Notes: generated by a model not told the origin, from the sequence alone. A stretch of DNA of 64,000 nt from a bacterium (GCA_026129405.1 JAHCID010000002.1:248001-312000), one strand, 5' to 3'; counted from the stretch's first letter, positions 19,187-27,817 are shown. Translations and numbers: made by a program.

Positions 19187-20653
19187 CTACCTCGTGGTCG
19201 CGGCGAGCGCGGCGAGCGGCAGACCCAGCAGCTGCTGGAGCTCCGCGCGGCGCGTGTGCGCCTGGTAGAGCGCCGTCGCGAGCGTGGCGCGCTGGGCGGC
19301 GAGGCGGGTCTCGGCATCGAGGACGTCCTCGCTGGTGGCGCGGCCGGACTCGAACTGCTGCTGGCGGATGCGCAGGTTCTCGTCGGCCTGCGTGACCGCG
19401 GTGCGCGCGGCGGCCAGCGCCGCGAGCCGCTCCTCGACCGCCCGCCGCGTCTGCCGCACGGCGCTCTCGAGCCCGCGCAGCTCGCGCTCGATGGCGGTGC
19501 GGTTGCGGTCGGCCTCGATGCGCGCCTCGGCGAGGCGGGCCTCGCGGCGGCCGTCGGTGCCGAGGTCCCAGGAGAAGCCCACGTAGCCGCCGCCGATCGT
19601 GTCCGGCTGGACGATCTGCTCGCTCGTCCAGTCGATCGAGCCGCCGCCCTCGAAGCGCGGCAGGCGGCTGCGGGCGAGCGAGCGCGCCGCCTCCTCGAGC
19701 CGCTGCTGCTCCTCGAGCAGCGACGCCAGCACCGGGTTGTGGGCGAACGCGTCCGCGAGCGCGGCGTCGGCGGCCGGCAGCGCCGGCTCGCCGAGGACGT
19801 CCTGCACCTCGGTGGGCGCGTCGACCGGCCGGCCGGTGGCATCGTTCAGCGCCCAGCGCCACTGGTCGACGGCGAGCTCGCGCGCCACCAGCTCCTGCTG
19901 CACCTCGCTCAGCGCCACCTGCACGACGAGCAGCTCGTTGCGCGTGAGGCGGCCGGCGTCGTAGCGCGCCTGCGCCGTGCGCCGTTGCTCCTCCTGCGCG
20001 GCGATGCGGCCGCGCGTGACGAGCCGCAGGCGCTGCGCCTCGAGCAGGCCGAAGTACGCGCGGATGGCGACCAGCTGCTCCTGCAGCGTGGTCGCCCAGA
20101 GGCGCGCGGCTTCGCCGCGGTAGCCGGCCTGCGCCGAGCGCAGCGCCGTCCACAGCTCGCCGCTGAGGTCGAGCGGCACGGCGACGGTGCCGGACACGCG
20201 CCCGACCTCGGCCTCGCGGATCGCGACCACGGGCGGGATCGCCCCCGGCGGCAGCAGGCCGGGCGGCAGCTCGATCGCCGTCGTCAGCGGGTCCGTGTAC
20301 CAGGTGTAGCGGCCCGTGCCGGTGGTCGCGGGGAGCAGGCGGCCGCGCGCGTCGCGTACGCGCGCCCCGGCGGCGTCGAGCGCGTAGCGCGCCTCGAGGA
20401 TGCGCCGATTGCGCTGCGCGGCCAGCTCGACGACGTCGGGGAGCGCGAGCGGGCCAGCCGGCACGGGCGCCTCGTCGCCGGCGCCGCCGTCCAGCGGTAC
20501 GGCCGCGGCGGCGGCGCGGGCCGCCAGCTCCGCCTGGCGGCGCTGCACCGACCAGCCGCCGTCGCCCTCGGGCTTCGTCAGCACGGCGACGGGGCCGCAG
20601 GCGGCGAGCGCCAGCGCGGCGCTCGCGACGAGGACCAGCTCACCGCGGCGCAC
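19187..20653 (-). CDS. TolC-family outer-membrane lipoprotein
   Basis: 488 residues. The N-terminus has a lipobox (SAALALAACG, Cys19), so this is a lipidated outer-membrane factor of the NodT/OprM kind. Two long helical repeats (ALPDVVELAAQRNRRILEAR; ADAFAHNPVLASLLEEQQRL) alternate with strands (TGTGRYTWYTD, GYVGFSWDLGTDGRREARLAEA), the usual TolC duplication. The GTG start at 20653 overlaps the regulator gene by 14 bases. It completes the tripartite pump encoded downstream. Confidence 0.88.
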   Translation of the reverse strand: MRRGELVLVASAALALAACGPVAVLTKPEGDGGWSVQRRQAELAARAAAAAVPLDGGAGDEAPVPAGPLALPDVVELAAQRNRRILEARYALDAAGARVRDARGRLLPATTGTGRYTWYTDPLTTAIELPPGLLPPGAIPPVVAIREAEVGRVSGTVAVPLDLSGELWTALRSAQAGYRGEAARLWATTLQEQLVAIRAYFGLLEAQRLRLVTRGRIAAQEEQRRTAQARYDAGRLTRNELLVVQVALSEVQQELVARELAVDQWRWALNDATGRPVDAPTEVQDVLGEPALPAADAALADAFAHNPVLASLLEEQQRLEEAARSLARSRLPRFEGGGSIDWTSEQIVQPDTIGGGYVGFSWDLGTDGRREARLAEARIEADRNRTAIERELRGLESAVRQTRRAVEERLAALAAARTAVTQADENLRIRQQQFESGRATSEDVLDAETRLAAQRATLATALYQAHTRRAELQQLLGLPLAALAATTR

Positions 20654-21308
20654 GGAGCCTCCGTCGCGGGCGCACCGCCGCCAGGCCGCCGAGCGAGAAC
20701 GCGGTGATGTGCTCGGCCATGTCCCGTGCGAAGCCCTCGGGGTAGCGCTTCCAGCCGAGGATGCGCAGCGCCACCGGCATGCAGAAGCGGTAGAAGACGA
20801 CCTGCGCGACGATGCTGCGCGCGCAGCGGTCGACCGTCTCGGCGTCGAGCTGCGGCGCGAGGCAGCGGATCAGCCGGCAGAGCTCGTCCATCTGCGGCGC
20901 GACGAACTCGTCGACGATGACGGGCAGCGCCTCGCTCGGATCGGTCATCTCCCGCTGCATCAGCGTGCCGTGCAGCCCGATCGGCGGGCCGAGCAGGAGA
21001 TCGAGCATCACCTGCACGCGGTTGCGCAGCGTGGTGCGCGCCTCGGCGCGCGACAGCCGCTTCACGTCCGACGGCGGCAGCGCGCCGCGGGCCGCCATCG
21101 TCGCCTGGATGCGCGCGAACTGCGCCCGCAGCACCTCGAGGTAGAGGTCCTTCTTGGAGCCGAAGTGGTAGTGGCCCGCCGCCAGGTTCACGCCGCCGCG
21201 CTCCGCGATCTCGCGCGCCGTCGTGCCGTGGAACCCGTGCGCCGCGAACAGCTGCGCCGCCGCGTCGAGGAGCTTCTTGCGGGTGCGTCCGGGGTCGCGA
21301 CGGGTCAC
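20640..21308 (-). CDS. TetR-family regulator of the exporter operon
   Basis: 222 residues. The N-terminal helix-turn-helix is clear: KKLLDAAAQLFAAHGFHGTTAREIAERGGVNLAAGHYHFGSKKDLYLEVLR. The C-terminal half resembles the CerR-type domain (LMQREMTDPSEALPVIVDEF). As first gene of the exporter operon it probably represses its own transcription and is relieved by a pump substrate, as is common for this arrangement. GTG at 21308 gives the usual short N-terminus; an ATG at 21329 in frame is possible. Neither has a strong ribosome site. Confidence 0.85.
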   Translation of the reverse strand: MTRRDPGRTRKKLLDAAAQLFAAHGFHGTTAREIAERGGVNLAAGHYHFGSKKDLYLEVLRAQFARIQATMAARGALPPSDVKRLSRAEARTTLRNRVQVMLDLLLGPPIGLHGTLMQREMTDPSEALPVIVDEFVAPQMDELCRLIRCLAPQLDAETVDRCARSIVAQVVFYRFCMPVALRILGWKRYPEGFARDMAEHITAFSLGGLAAVRPRRRLRAPR

Positions 21309-21312
21309 GAAC

Positions 21313-21334
21313 GAACGTTTAAAACACATGTTTC
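21313..21334. promoter_or_regulatory. AT-rich dyad at the TetR start, candidate operator
   Basis: An inverted repeat AAACA-CA-TGTTT (21322-21333), next to AACGTT (21314-21319), sits in an AT-rich patch directly before the TetR gene. This is where an autoregulatory operator is expected. Another short palindrome, AACGCGCGTT at 23394-23403, lies upstream of the P450 gene and could be related. Operator function is inferred. Confidence 0.4.
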
Positions 21335-21390
21335 ACAAGAGGCAAGCACGCGGCGCCGGTGCATCGCTCGCGTGCGCGACGGGGGTGCGC

Positions 21391-22170
21391 TCAGCGGAAC
21401 ATCAGCGCGACGTCGGGGCCCATGCGCAGCGTGTGTCCGCCGTCGACGGACAGCACCTGGCCGGTGACCCAGCCGGCGTCGTCGCTGGCGAGATAGAGCG
21501 CCGCACGGCCGATGTCCCAGGCGCTGCCCAGGCGACGCAGGGGCATGAGATCGCGGTAGTTCTCGACGACCGCGGGGACGCTGGTGAGCGGCGTCGCGAG
21601 GTCGGTCGGAACCAGCCCCGGCCGGATCGCGTTCACACGCACGCCGTGCTCGCCGAGCTCGTCGGCGGCGCAGCGCGTGAGCATCTCGAGCCCGGCCTTC
21701 GAGACGCAGTAGGCGCTCATCAGCCGGTGGGTGAGGGCGCCCGCGATCGACGAGACGTTGACGATCGATCCGCCGCGACCGCCCGCCACCATCGCCGCGC
21801 CCTGGTGCTTCACGCAGTGGAACGTGCCGTCGAGGTTCGTACGCATGACGCGTGCCCACTCGTCGGCCGGGTGGGTGGTGACCGGCGCGAGCGAGCCGGT
21901 GCCGGCGGCGTTCAGCGCCACGTCGAGCCGCCCGAAGCGTGCGACGACCTCGCCGACGACCCGCTCGACATCGGCTTCGACGCCGACGTCGCCCGCGAAG
22001 GCGGCGGCGCGCTCGGCGCCGAGCGCGGCGACGGCGCCGGCCAGGCGGCCCTCGTCGCGGCCCATGAGGGCGACGCGGGCGCCGGCGTCGGCGAAGGCCT
22101 GCGCGCAGCCGAGGCCGATGCCGCTGCCGCCGCCGGTGACGAGGGCCACGCGGCCGGAGAGGTCAGGCAT
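21391..22170 (-). CDS. Short-chain dehydrogenase/reductase
   Basis: 259 residues, classical SDR. The cofactor motif is TGGGSGIG with GRDEGR after strand 2, the NAAG motif follows, and the catalytic Ser is in VNVSSIAG with Tyr-x3-Lys in AYCVSKAG. PG and T after the active site (IRPGLVPTDLA) and the closing VTGQVLSVDGG are normal. An arginine after strand 2 suggests NADP(H). It overlaps the P450 stop by 8 bases, so the pair probably acts in one oxidation pathway. Substrate unknown. Confidence 0.88.
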   Translation of the reverse strand: MPDLSGRVALVTGGGSGIGLGCAQAFADAGARVALMGRDEGRLAGAVAALGAERAAAFAGDVGVEADVERVVGEVVARFGRLDVALNAAGTGSLAPVTTHPADEWARVMRTNLDGTFHCVKHQGAAMVAGGRGGSIVNVSSIAGALTHRLMSAYCVSKAGLEMLTRCAADELGEHGVRVNAIRPGLVPTDLATPLTSVPAVVENYRDLMPLRRLGSAWDIGRAALYLASDDAGWVTGQVLSVDGGHTLRMGPDVALMFR

Positions 22171-23350
22171 GAGCACGCTCCTCGGGAGTGTACACGACCG
22201 GCATCGTCGACCAGCCGCGGATGAAGGTGGACGGATAGCGCTCGGCGCGCGCCGCCTCGGGCACGCGCATGTCCGGGAAGCGCCGCCGCAGCTCCTCGAA
22301 GAGCACGCGGATCTCGAGCCGGGCCAGGTTGGCACCGAGGCAGAAGTGCGTGCCGACGCCGAACGCGAGGTGGGGGTTCGGATCGCGCCGCACGTCGAAG
22401 ACGTCGGCGTCGGGGAAGACCGACTCGTCGCGGTTCGCCGAGCCGTGGAGCATCACCACCTGCTCGCCGGCGCGGATGCGGGCGCCGCCGAGCTCGAGGT
22501 CGCGGGTGGCGGTGCGCCGGAAGTTCATGATCGGCGTCACCCAGCGCAGGAACTCCTCGATCGCCGTCGGCAGCAGGGTCGGGTCGAGGGCGAGCGCGGC
22601 GCGCTGCGCGGGATGCCGGCTGAGCGCGAGCATCGCGCCCGACACCGTGTTGCGCGTGGTCTCGTTGCCGCCGACGAGGAGCAGCAGTGCGGTGCGCAGC
22701 ACGTCGTCGGCGTCGAGCCGGTGGCCGTCGACCTCGCCGGCGAGCAGCTTCGAGACGAGGTCCTCGCCCGGCCGGATCGCCTTCGCGGCGGCGACGGGCC
22801 GATGGTACTCGCAGAACTCCTGGTACGCCTGGATGACGCTCTCGAGCGGCTTCGACGCGTCGCCGACGTTCATCTCGTCGGACCAGTGCTGGAGGCGCCG
22901 CCAGTCCTCCTGCGGGTAGCCGAGCAGCTCGGCGATCACGAGCATCGGCAGCGGCATCGCGACCTCGGCGACGAAGTCGCACGTGCCGCTCGCGGGCAGC
23001 GCGTCGAGCGTACGCGCGACGATGTCGCGCACGTGCGGCCCCAGCTGCGCCACCATGCGCGGCGTGAAGCCCTTGTTGACGAGGCGCCGCGTCTCGGTGT
23101 GGCGCGGCGGGTCGAGCGAGATCAGCGACGGGTCAGGGCCGACGTTGGGCCGATAGCCCTGCGACGAGCAGAACAGCTCCGGGTGCGTCGACACGTAGGC
23201 GACGTCGGCGTGGCGGGCGACGACCCAGAAGCCGTTCGCCGCGTCCCACCAGACGGGCGCCTCGCGCCGCAGCCACGCGTACGCCTGCCACGGATCGGAC
23301 AGGTAGAAGTCCACGTCGAGGAAGTTCATCGGCGGCGGGGCCGCGGACAT
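22163..23350 (-). CDS. Cytochrome P450
   Basis: 395 residues, normal for a soluble bacterial class I P450. The I-helix has LLLVGGNETTRN (oxygen-binding Glu-Thr), the K-helix ExxR is in EEFLRW, and the haem loop is FGVGTHFCLGANLAR with the Cys thiolate. SLDPPRHTETRRLVNKGF is the C-helix region. Electrons probably come through the ferredoxin encoded at 25293. It is co-transcribed with the SDR. An ATG at 23350 starts the protein; a second Met is seven codons in. Substrate is not predictable from sequence. Confidence 0.93.
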   Translation of the reverse strand: MSAAPPPMNFLDVDFYLSDPWQAYAWLRREAPVWWDAANGFWVVARHADVAYVSTHPELFCSSQGYRPNVGPDPSLISLDPPRHTETRRLVNKGFTPRMVAQLGPHVRDIVARTLDALPASGTCDFVAEVAMPLPMLVIAELLGYPQEDWRRLQHWSDEMNVGDASKPLESVIQAYQEFCEYHRPVAAAKAIRPGEDLVSKLLAGEVDGHRLDADDVLRTALLLLVGGNETTRNTVSGAMLALSRHPAQRAALALDPTLLPTAIEEFLRWVTPIMNFRRTATRDLELGGARIRAGEQVVMLHGSANRDESVFPDADVFDVRRDPNPHLAFGVGTHFCLGANLARLEIRVLFEELRRRFPDMRVPEAARAERYPSTFIRGWSTMPVVYTPEERAHA

Positions 23351-23441
23351 GCGGCCCGCATAGGGTCCCCGTGCGCGTGGTGTCAAGGAAGCGAACGCGC
23401 GTTTCGTCCGGCGGGCGCGTGTGGCACGGTGGCCCGACCCG

Positions 23442-25259
23442 ATGAACGACGCCGACGCCGCCCGCGTCCTCCTGGTCCACGCCGTCGAGACCGAGGCGCC
23501 GGCCCTCACCGCCGACGTGCAGGCCGCCGCCTTCGCGCATGCGGGCCACGTCGACGACGAAGCCGCCTGGCTGGTCCGACGCGCGAGCTTCCTCGTCGGG
23601 CGCCTGCCGCCGGCGGTGCGCGCGCTGGAAGGGCTGGCGCGGGCGCCCGGGCGGGCGCTGTGGGTGCTCGTCGCCGCCGGGCTCGTGCTCGGCGCGGTCG
23701 CGAACTCGTTCGGGCCGTCGGGCGCGGTGTCGGTGCTGTGGAATCCGCTGCTCGTGCTGGTGGCGTGGAACGTGCTCGTGGTCGTGCTCGGACCGCTCGT
23801 GCGCGTCGCCTGGCGCCGCCGCCCGCGCGCCACGCCGCCGGCGATGCCGGCGCTGCGTGGCTCCCTGCCGCGCCTGCCCTGGCTCGTGCGACGCGTGCTG
23901 TCGCCGCTCTGGCCGGCGGCGTGGATGGCGCTGCAGCGCGAGCGCGCCGCGGCCGCCGGTCTCGCCGCGGCCGAGCTGCGCGCGATCGCGGAGCGCTTCT
24001 GGGCGTCGTGGCGGGACGCCGCGGCGCCGCTGCTCGGCGTACGCACGCGCCTCGTCCTGCACGCGGGCGCGCTGGCGCTCGTCGTCGGGGCGATCGCCGG
24101 CGTCTACGTGCGCGGCGTGTTCCTCCAATACGACGTCGTCTGGCGCAGCACCTTCGTGCGCGATCCGGAGGGCGCCGGCACCGTCGTGCGCCTCGTCCTC
24201 GGCCCCGCGGCCCTGCTCGCCGGGCGGACGTTCACCGGCCCGCTCGATCCGGCGCTGCTGCTGCGGTCCGAGGGTGCGCCGGCGGCGCCGTGGATCCATC
24301 TCTTCGCGCTGACCGCGCTCCTCTTCGCCGTCCTCCCGCGACTCGTGGCCGCCGCGCTCTCGGCGGCGTCGGCGCGGCGGCAGGCCGCGGCGATCGCCGT
24401 GCCGCTCGACGCCGACTGGGTGCGCGCGCTGGTGCAGGCCGCGCGCCGCCGCGAGCGCTGGCTGCGCGATCTCCGCGACGGGGTCGTCGGCTGCGTCGAC
24501 GAGGCCGCGCGCGCGACGGCGCGATCGCTCGCGCAGACGGCGTGCGAGGAGCTGTTCGACGGCCGCATCGCGCCGGCGCTGGCCGCGTTCCGCGTCCGCG
24601 GCGGCCGCATCGCCGACCTCGAGGCCGACGTGCATGCGCGCGCGGACGCCTACGGCGCGACGCTCGCCGCCCACGCCGAGGACGCGCACGACGACTTCGT
24701 GCGTGCCGTCCAGGCGTGCGTGGTCCGCCGCGGCGGCAGCCGTCTCGACGGCGAGGTGCGCTGGGACACGACGGCGCCGCAGGTCGCCGCCCCGGGCGTC
24801 GGTATGGCGCTGGCGACCGACGTCGCCGATCTCGCGGGCGCCGCCGCCAGCATCGCGGCGGCACCCCTCGGCGCCGCGCTCGGCGGCGGCGGCGGGCTCG
24901 CGCTGCTCGCGCACGTGCACCTGCTGGCCGGCGTCGCGGGCGGGCCGATCGGGCTCGTGCTCGGCGGCGTCGGCGGCCTCGTCGTCGCCGGCGCCGGGTG
25001 GTGGCTCGGGCGCGACTGGATCGGCGAGAAGAGCAAGAACCTGCATCTGCCGCCGGCGGCGCTGCGCGCGCTGCTGCCCTCGCGCCGGCTCGAGACGCTG
25101 CTCGGCGAAGCGCGCGAGCAGTACGCGGATGCGCTCGAGCGCACCGTCCGCGAACGGCTCGCCGCCGCTGGTCCGTCCGCGGCCGACGCGGTCGTGCGTC
25201 GGCTCGAGGGCCGTCTCGCTCCCGACGAGTGGCCCGATCCGGGACGTGTGTCGTCTTGA
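23442..25259 (+). CDS. DUF2868-like multi-pass membrane protein
   Basis: 605 residues. It begins ADAARVLLVHAVETEAPALT, like DUF2868 proteins, followed by paired helices (LWVLVAAGLVLGAVA, LWNPLLVLVAWNVLVVVLG), further helices near residues 215 and 290, and a cytosolic helical domain. The last 120 residues are glycine-rich hydrophobic segments (PIGLVLGGVGGLVVAGAGWWLG), similar to the end of DUF3482 GTPase partners. In proteobacteria DUF2868 is usually next to such a GTPase; none is seen here, so this may be a fused or reduced form. ATG at 23442 is the likely start. Function unknown. Confidence 0.7.
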   Translation: MNDADAARVLLVHAVETEAPALTADVQAAAFAHAGHVDDEAAWLVRRASFLVGRLPPAVRALEGLARAPGRALWVLVAAGLVLGAVANSFGPSGAVSVLWNPLLVLVAWNVLVVVLGPLVRVAWRRRPRATPPAMPALRGSLPRLPWLVRRVLSPLWPAAWMALQRERAAAAGLAAAELRAIAERFWASWRDAAAPLLGVRTRLVLHAGALALVVGAIAGVYVRGVFLQYDVVWRSTFVRDPEGAGTVVRLVLGPAALLAGRTFTGPLDPALLLRSEGAPAAPWIHLFALTALLFAVLPRLVAAALSAASARRQAAAIAVPLDADWVRALVQAARRRERWLRDLRDGVVGCVDEAARATARSLAQTACEELFDGRIAPALAAFRVRGGRIADLEADVHARADAYGATLAAHAEDAHDDFVRAVQACVVRRGGSRLDGEVRWDTTAPQVAAPGVGMALATDVADLAGAAASIAAAPLGAALGGGGGLALLAHVHLLAGVAGGPIGLVLGGVGGLVVAGAGWWLGRDWIGEKSKNLHLPPAALRALLPSRRLETLLGEAREQYADALERTVRERLAAAGPSAADAVVRRLEGRLAPDEWPDPGRVSS

Positions 25260-25292
25260 CCCGACGGCGGCGATGCCGGCACATGGCGCCCC

Positions 25293-25484
25293 ATGCGCGT
25301 GATCGTCGACCCCGGGCTCTGTGAGGGCAACGCCGTGTGTTCGCACGTCGCGCCCGAGGTCTTCGTCGTGGGTGACGACGATCTCGCCCGCGTGAAGACG
25401 GATCCCGTCGACGAGGCGCTGCGCGCGAAGGTCGATCTCGCCGTGCGCCGCTGTCCGCGGCAGGCGCTCACGCTCGTCGACTGA
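25293..25484 (+). CDS. 3Fe-4S/4Fe-4S-type ferredoxin, P450 partner
   Basis: 63 residues, acidic. Cysteine spacing is C-x5-C then a distant C-P (LCEGNAVCSHVAPEVF ... RRCPRQAL), typical of the 3Fe-4S ferredoxins that feed bacterial P450s. Of the CxxCxxC run, the middle cysteine is replaced (Asn/Ala region), consistent with a 3Fe cluster. It is the only ferredoxin in the window and lies about 2 kb from the P450, on the other strand. Confidence 0.9.
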   Translation: MRVIVDPGLCEGNAVCSHVAPEVFVVGDDDLARVKTDPVDEALRAKVDLAVRRCPRQALTLVD

Positions 25485-25491
25485 CGCGCCG

Positions 25492-25514
25492 GCGGCGCCT
25501 GGCCCCGGCGCCGC
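25492..25514 (+). terminator. Hairpin after the ferredoxin gene
   Basis: GCGGCGCC and GGCGCCGC form an 8-bp stem with a 7-base loop, 7 bases after the ferredoxin stop. No T-run follows. Confidence 0.5.
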
Positions 25515-25977
25515 GGGCGACCCGCTCCGGCCGGTTCCCGTTTCTGGGCACGAACGGCTCCGCCACGCCCCCGTCCACCGGACGAGCGTCTCGCAGGCCA
25601 GCCCGTCTGCTCACTTGCTAGTCGCGAGTCCGAGCTTCACCACCAGATCTCGGGCGGCCTCGCGCCGTCCGGCTGCGTCGCTCCTCCTCGCCATCGCGAC
25701 GGCCGGGGTCTTCGGCGGGCGCCGGCACCGGGGCACTTCGCCTCTGGCGAGGGGCGGCGCCCCGTAGCGATCTTCCGGCGCGGCGCCGCATCCTCGCGTC
25801 ACGTCGTCGTCCGCGTCGTGGCACGCCGAGTGCTCTTTGCCGCCCGCAGGTCGCGTGGCGCTGGCGTCGCCGCCTGGGCTGCGACGCCCGGCCGCGTGGC
25901 CATCGGAGGCACCGGCGCGGGACGTGCCTGCGGGCGCTCCCCGCCGAAGGGACCACCAACACAGAAAGGGAGGAGCG
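25515..25977. other. Intergenic region upstream of the secreted pair
   Basis: About 460 bases with no frame I can defend as a gene. It contains a -24/-12 promoter match at 25819-25834, implying an untranslated leader of roughly 130 bases, and the GGGAGG ribosome site just before the ATG at 25978. Confidence 0.45.
25819..25834 (+). promoter_or_regulatory. Sigma-54 (-24/-12) promoter
   Basis: TGGCACGCCGAGTGCT has GG and GC separated by exactly 10 bases and a full TGGCACG upstream block. Expected start is near 25845, 130 bases before the secreted-protein ATG. No TTGTA-type dyad was seen upstream, unlike the promoters at 48-62 kb, so it is less certain. Confidence 0.45.
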
Positions 25978-26634
25978 ATGACACACAAGACGATTGCGGC
26001 GATGGCGGCCGTGGCGCTCGCGCTCGGCCAGTGGACGGCACCCGCGGTGGCGCAGCAGACGGACGTGTTCAGCCTCAACTACTTCGATCACGCGTACGGG
26101 TGGGATCAGGCGAGCGCGGATCCGTCGGGCTCCAACTTCCAGGATGCGAGCGTACGCATCACGAACCCCGGCACGCAGGGTGCGCCGACGCTCGCGGATC
26201 CGACCAACGGCGACCTCTGCGCCATGATCTACGTGTTCCGGCCCGACCAGCAGCTCGCCGAGTGCTGCGGCTGTCCCGTGACGCCGAACGGTCTCGTCAC
26301 GCTGTCGGTGAACCGGCACCTCACCTCGAATCCGCTCACCGACGACCCCTTCCCGTCGGGCGTCGTCAAGATCCTCTCGTCCACCGGCACGGTGGAGACC
26401 GGCCGCAGCGGCCACAGCTACCTGCGCTGCAACGCCGCGGCGCCGACGCCGACGCCGACGCTGCTCGCCTGGGGAACCCACATCCAGGGCTCGGGCGCGT
26501 TGACCGAGACCGCGTTCACGCCGGCGGCGCTCAGTGCCGACGAGCTGGATTCCATGGTCGGTCGCTGCGGCGACATCCTCGGCAACGGCAGCGGCCACGG
26601 CGTCTGCGAGTGCCCGTCCGAGGGACACCCGTGA
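25978..26634 (+). CDS. Secreted protein of a two-module family
   Basis: 218 residues; ATG with GGGAGG upstream and signal peptide (IAAMAAVALALGQWTAPAVA). Module A: LCAMIYVFRPDQQLAECCGCPVTPNGL followed by LTSNPLTDDP. Module B: GTHIQGSGALTETAFTPAALSADELDSMVGRCGDILGNGSGHGVCEC. The next gene encodes the same two modules in the opposite order. Conserved cysteines suggest disulfides in an extracellular protein. A short Pro-Thr linker (PTPTPT) joins the modules. Function unknown. Confidence 0.72.
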   Translation: MTHKTIAAMAAVALALGQWTAPAVAQQTDVFSLNYFDHAYGWDQASADPSGSNFQDASVRITNPGTQGAPTLADPTNGDLCAMIYVFRPDQQLAECCGCPVTPNGLVTLSVNRHLTSNPLTDDPFPSGVVKILSSTGTVETGRSGHSYLRCNAAAPTPTPTLLAWGTHIQGSGALTETAFTPAALSADELDSMVGRCGDILGNGSGHGVCECPSEGHP

Positions 26635-26706
26635 GCGCGACGTCGGGGGTCTGCGCGGGCACGTCGCCCGCCGCGGCTCCGACCTCGGAGAAAGGAGGGC
26701 ACCGCC

Positions 26707-27804
26707 ATGTTCCGGATGCACCCTGAGTCCCGTGCGGCCGCCGTGGCCGCCGCGGCGCTCGCCGTCGTCTGCGCGAGCCCGCGCGCGCGCGCCCAGACGC
26801 TGCCGAGCGGTATCTTCGCCGTGGACCGCTTCGCGTGCGCCGGCTCGCCGACGGCGAAGAGCCTCGACGGCGACGTCCGCATCACCAACCCGGGCAGCAT
26901 CGGCCTGAAGGCGTGGGGCGCCCACGTCGAGATCACGCCGGACGGGTCGGCGAGCGCCGTCACCGAGACGCCGTTCCAGGAAACCACGCTGAGCCCGAGC
27001 GAGCTCGACGAGCTCACGGGTCGCTGTGCGGCGATCGTGGACAACGGCAGCGGCGCAGGTCGCTGCTACTGCCGGCCCGAGCGCGACGCCGCGGCGCGGC
27101 CCGGCGTCGTGGAGCCGGGCACGCTCTGTGCGAACCTCTACGTGTTCGCGGCGGACCAGCAGCTGGCCGAATGCTGCTCGTGCCCGCTCACACCCGACGG
27201 CCTCGTGACGGTGCCGGTGCGTGACCTGACGTCGAACCCGCTCACCGGCGACGTGCTCGATCGGGGCGTGGTGGCGATCCTCACGTCGCTGCCCTCGTCG
27301 AGCGGGGAGTGCGATCCCACGGTGCCGCAGCTGCCGGTCGTTCCCACCACGACCACGACGACCACCAGCACCAGCACGACGACCTCCACGACGGTCCCCG
27401 GCGCCTCCACCACGACCACGGTGACGACGCCGCTGCCGACGACCACCACGAGCACGACCGAGGCGACGACGGCGGCGTGCGACGGCCTCGCGGGCGTCGC
27501 GCTCGTCGACTGTACGCTCGGCGAGGCGGCTGCCGCGAGCGGCTGCGACTCCACGACGGCCAGCGCCGGCGTGCGAAAACAGCTGCGCAAGCGGATGCGT
27601 AGCCTCCAGCATCGGCTCGATGCCGCCGACGCCAGGGGCGGGACGGCGTGGACGAAGGCGATGCGCCGCGCCGGCAAGCAGATCGACGGCGTCGAGCACA
27701 TGCTCACGAAGGCGGCGAAGCGCCGCCACGTGTCGGCATCGTGCATGACGGCGGTCGAAGCGAATCTCGCCGCCGCCCAGGCGGCGATGGACACGCTCGA
27801 ATAG
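26707..27804 (+). CDS. Secreted two-module protein with Thr-rich linker
   Basis: 365 residues; signal peptide with RARA, start ATG at 26707 after GGAGGGC. Module B comes first (GAHVEITPDGSASAVTETPF, SPSELDELTGRCAAIVDNGSGAGRCYC), then module A (LCANLYVFAADQQLAECCSCPLTPDGL, LTSNPLTGDV). This is the reverse of the order in the preceding gene. A linker of about 45 residues is nearly all Thr/Ser/Pro/Val (coded by ACC/ACG repeats, 27336-27475). The C-terminus is helical with Cys pairs (DCTLGEAAAASGCDS ... VSASCMTAVEANLAAAQ), like the Cys repeats of other secreted proteins here. Function unknown; surface display with a flexible stalk is a reasonable guess. Confidence 0.72.
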   Translation: MFRMHPESRAAAVAAAALAVVCASPRARAQTLPSGIFAVDRFACAGSPTAKSLDGDVRITNPGSIGLKAWGAHVEITPDGSASAVTETPFQETTLSPSELDELTGRCAAIVDNGSGAGRCYCRPERDAAARPGVVEPGTLCANLYVFAADQQLAECCSCPLTPDGLVTVPVRDLTSNPLTGDVLDRGVVAILTSLPSSSGECDPTVPQLPVVPTTTTTTTSTSTTTSTTVPGASTTTTVTTPLPTTTTSTTEATTAACDGLAGVALVDCTLGEAAAASGCDSTTASAGVRKQLRKRMRSLQHRLDAADARGGTAWTKAMRRAGKQIDGVEHMLTKAAKRRHVSASCMTAVEANLAAAQAAMDTLE

Positions 27805-27817
27805 GGAGGGGCGCGAT

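Noticed and set aside
27336-27475. Apparent tandem repeat of ACC/ACG units
   Set aside because: It is the coding sequence of a Thr/Ser-rich linker in a secreted protein, not an independent repeat or CRISPR element.
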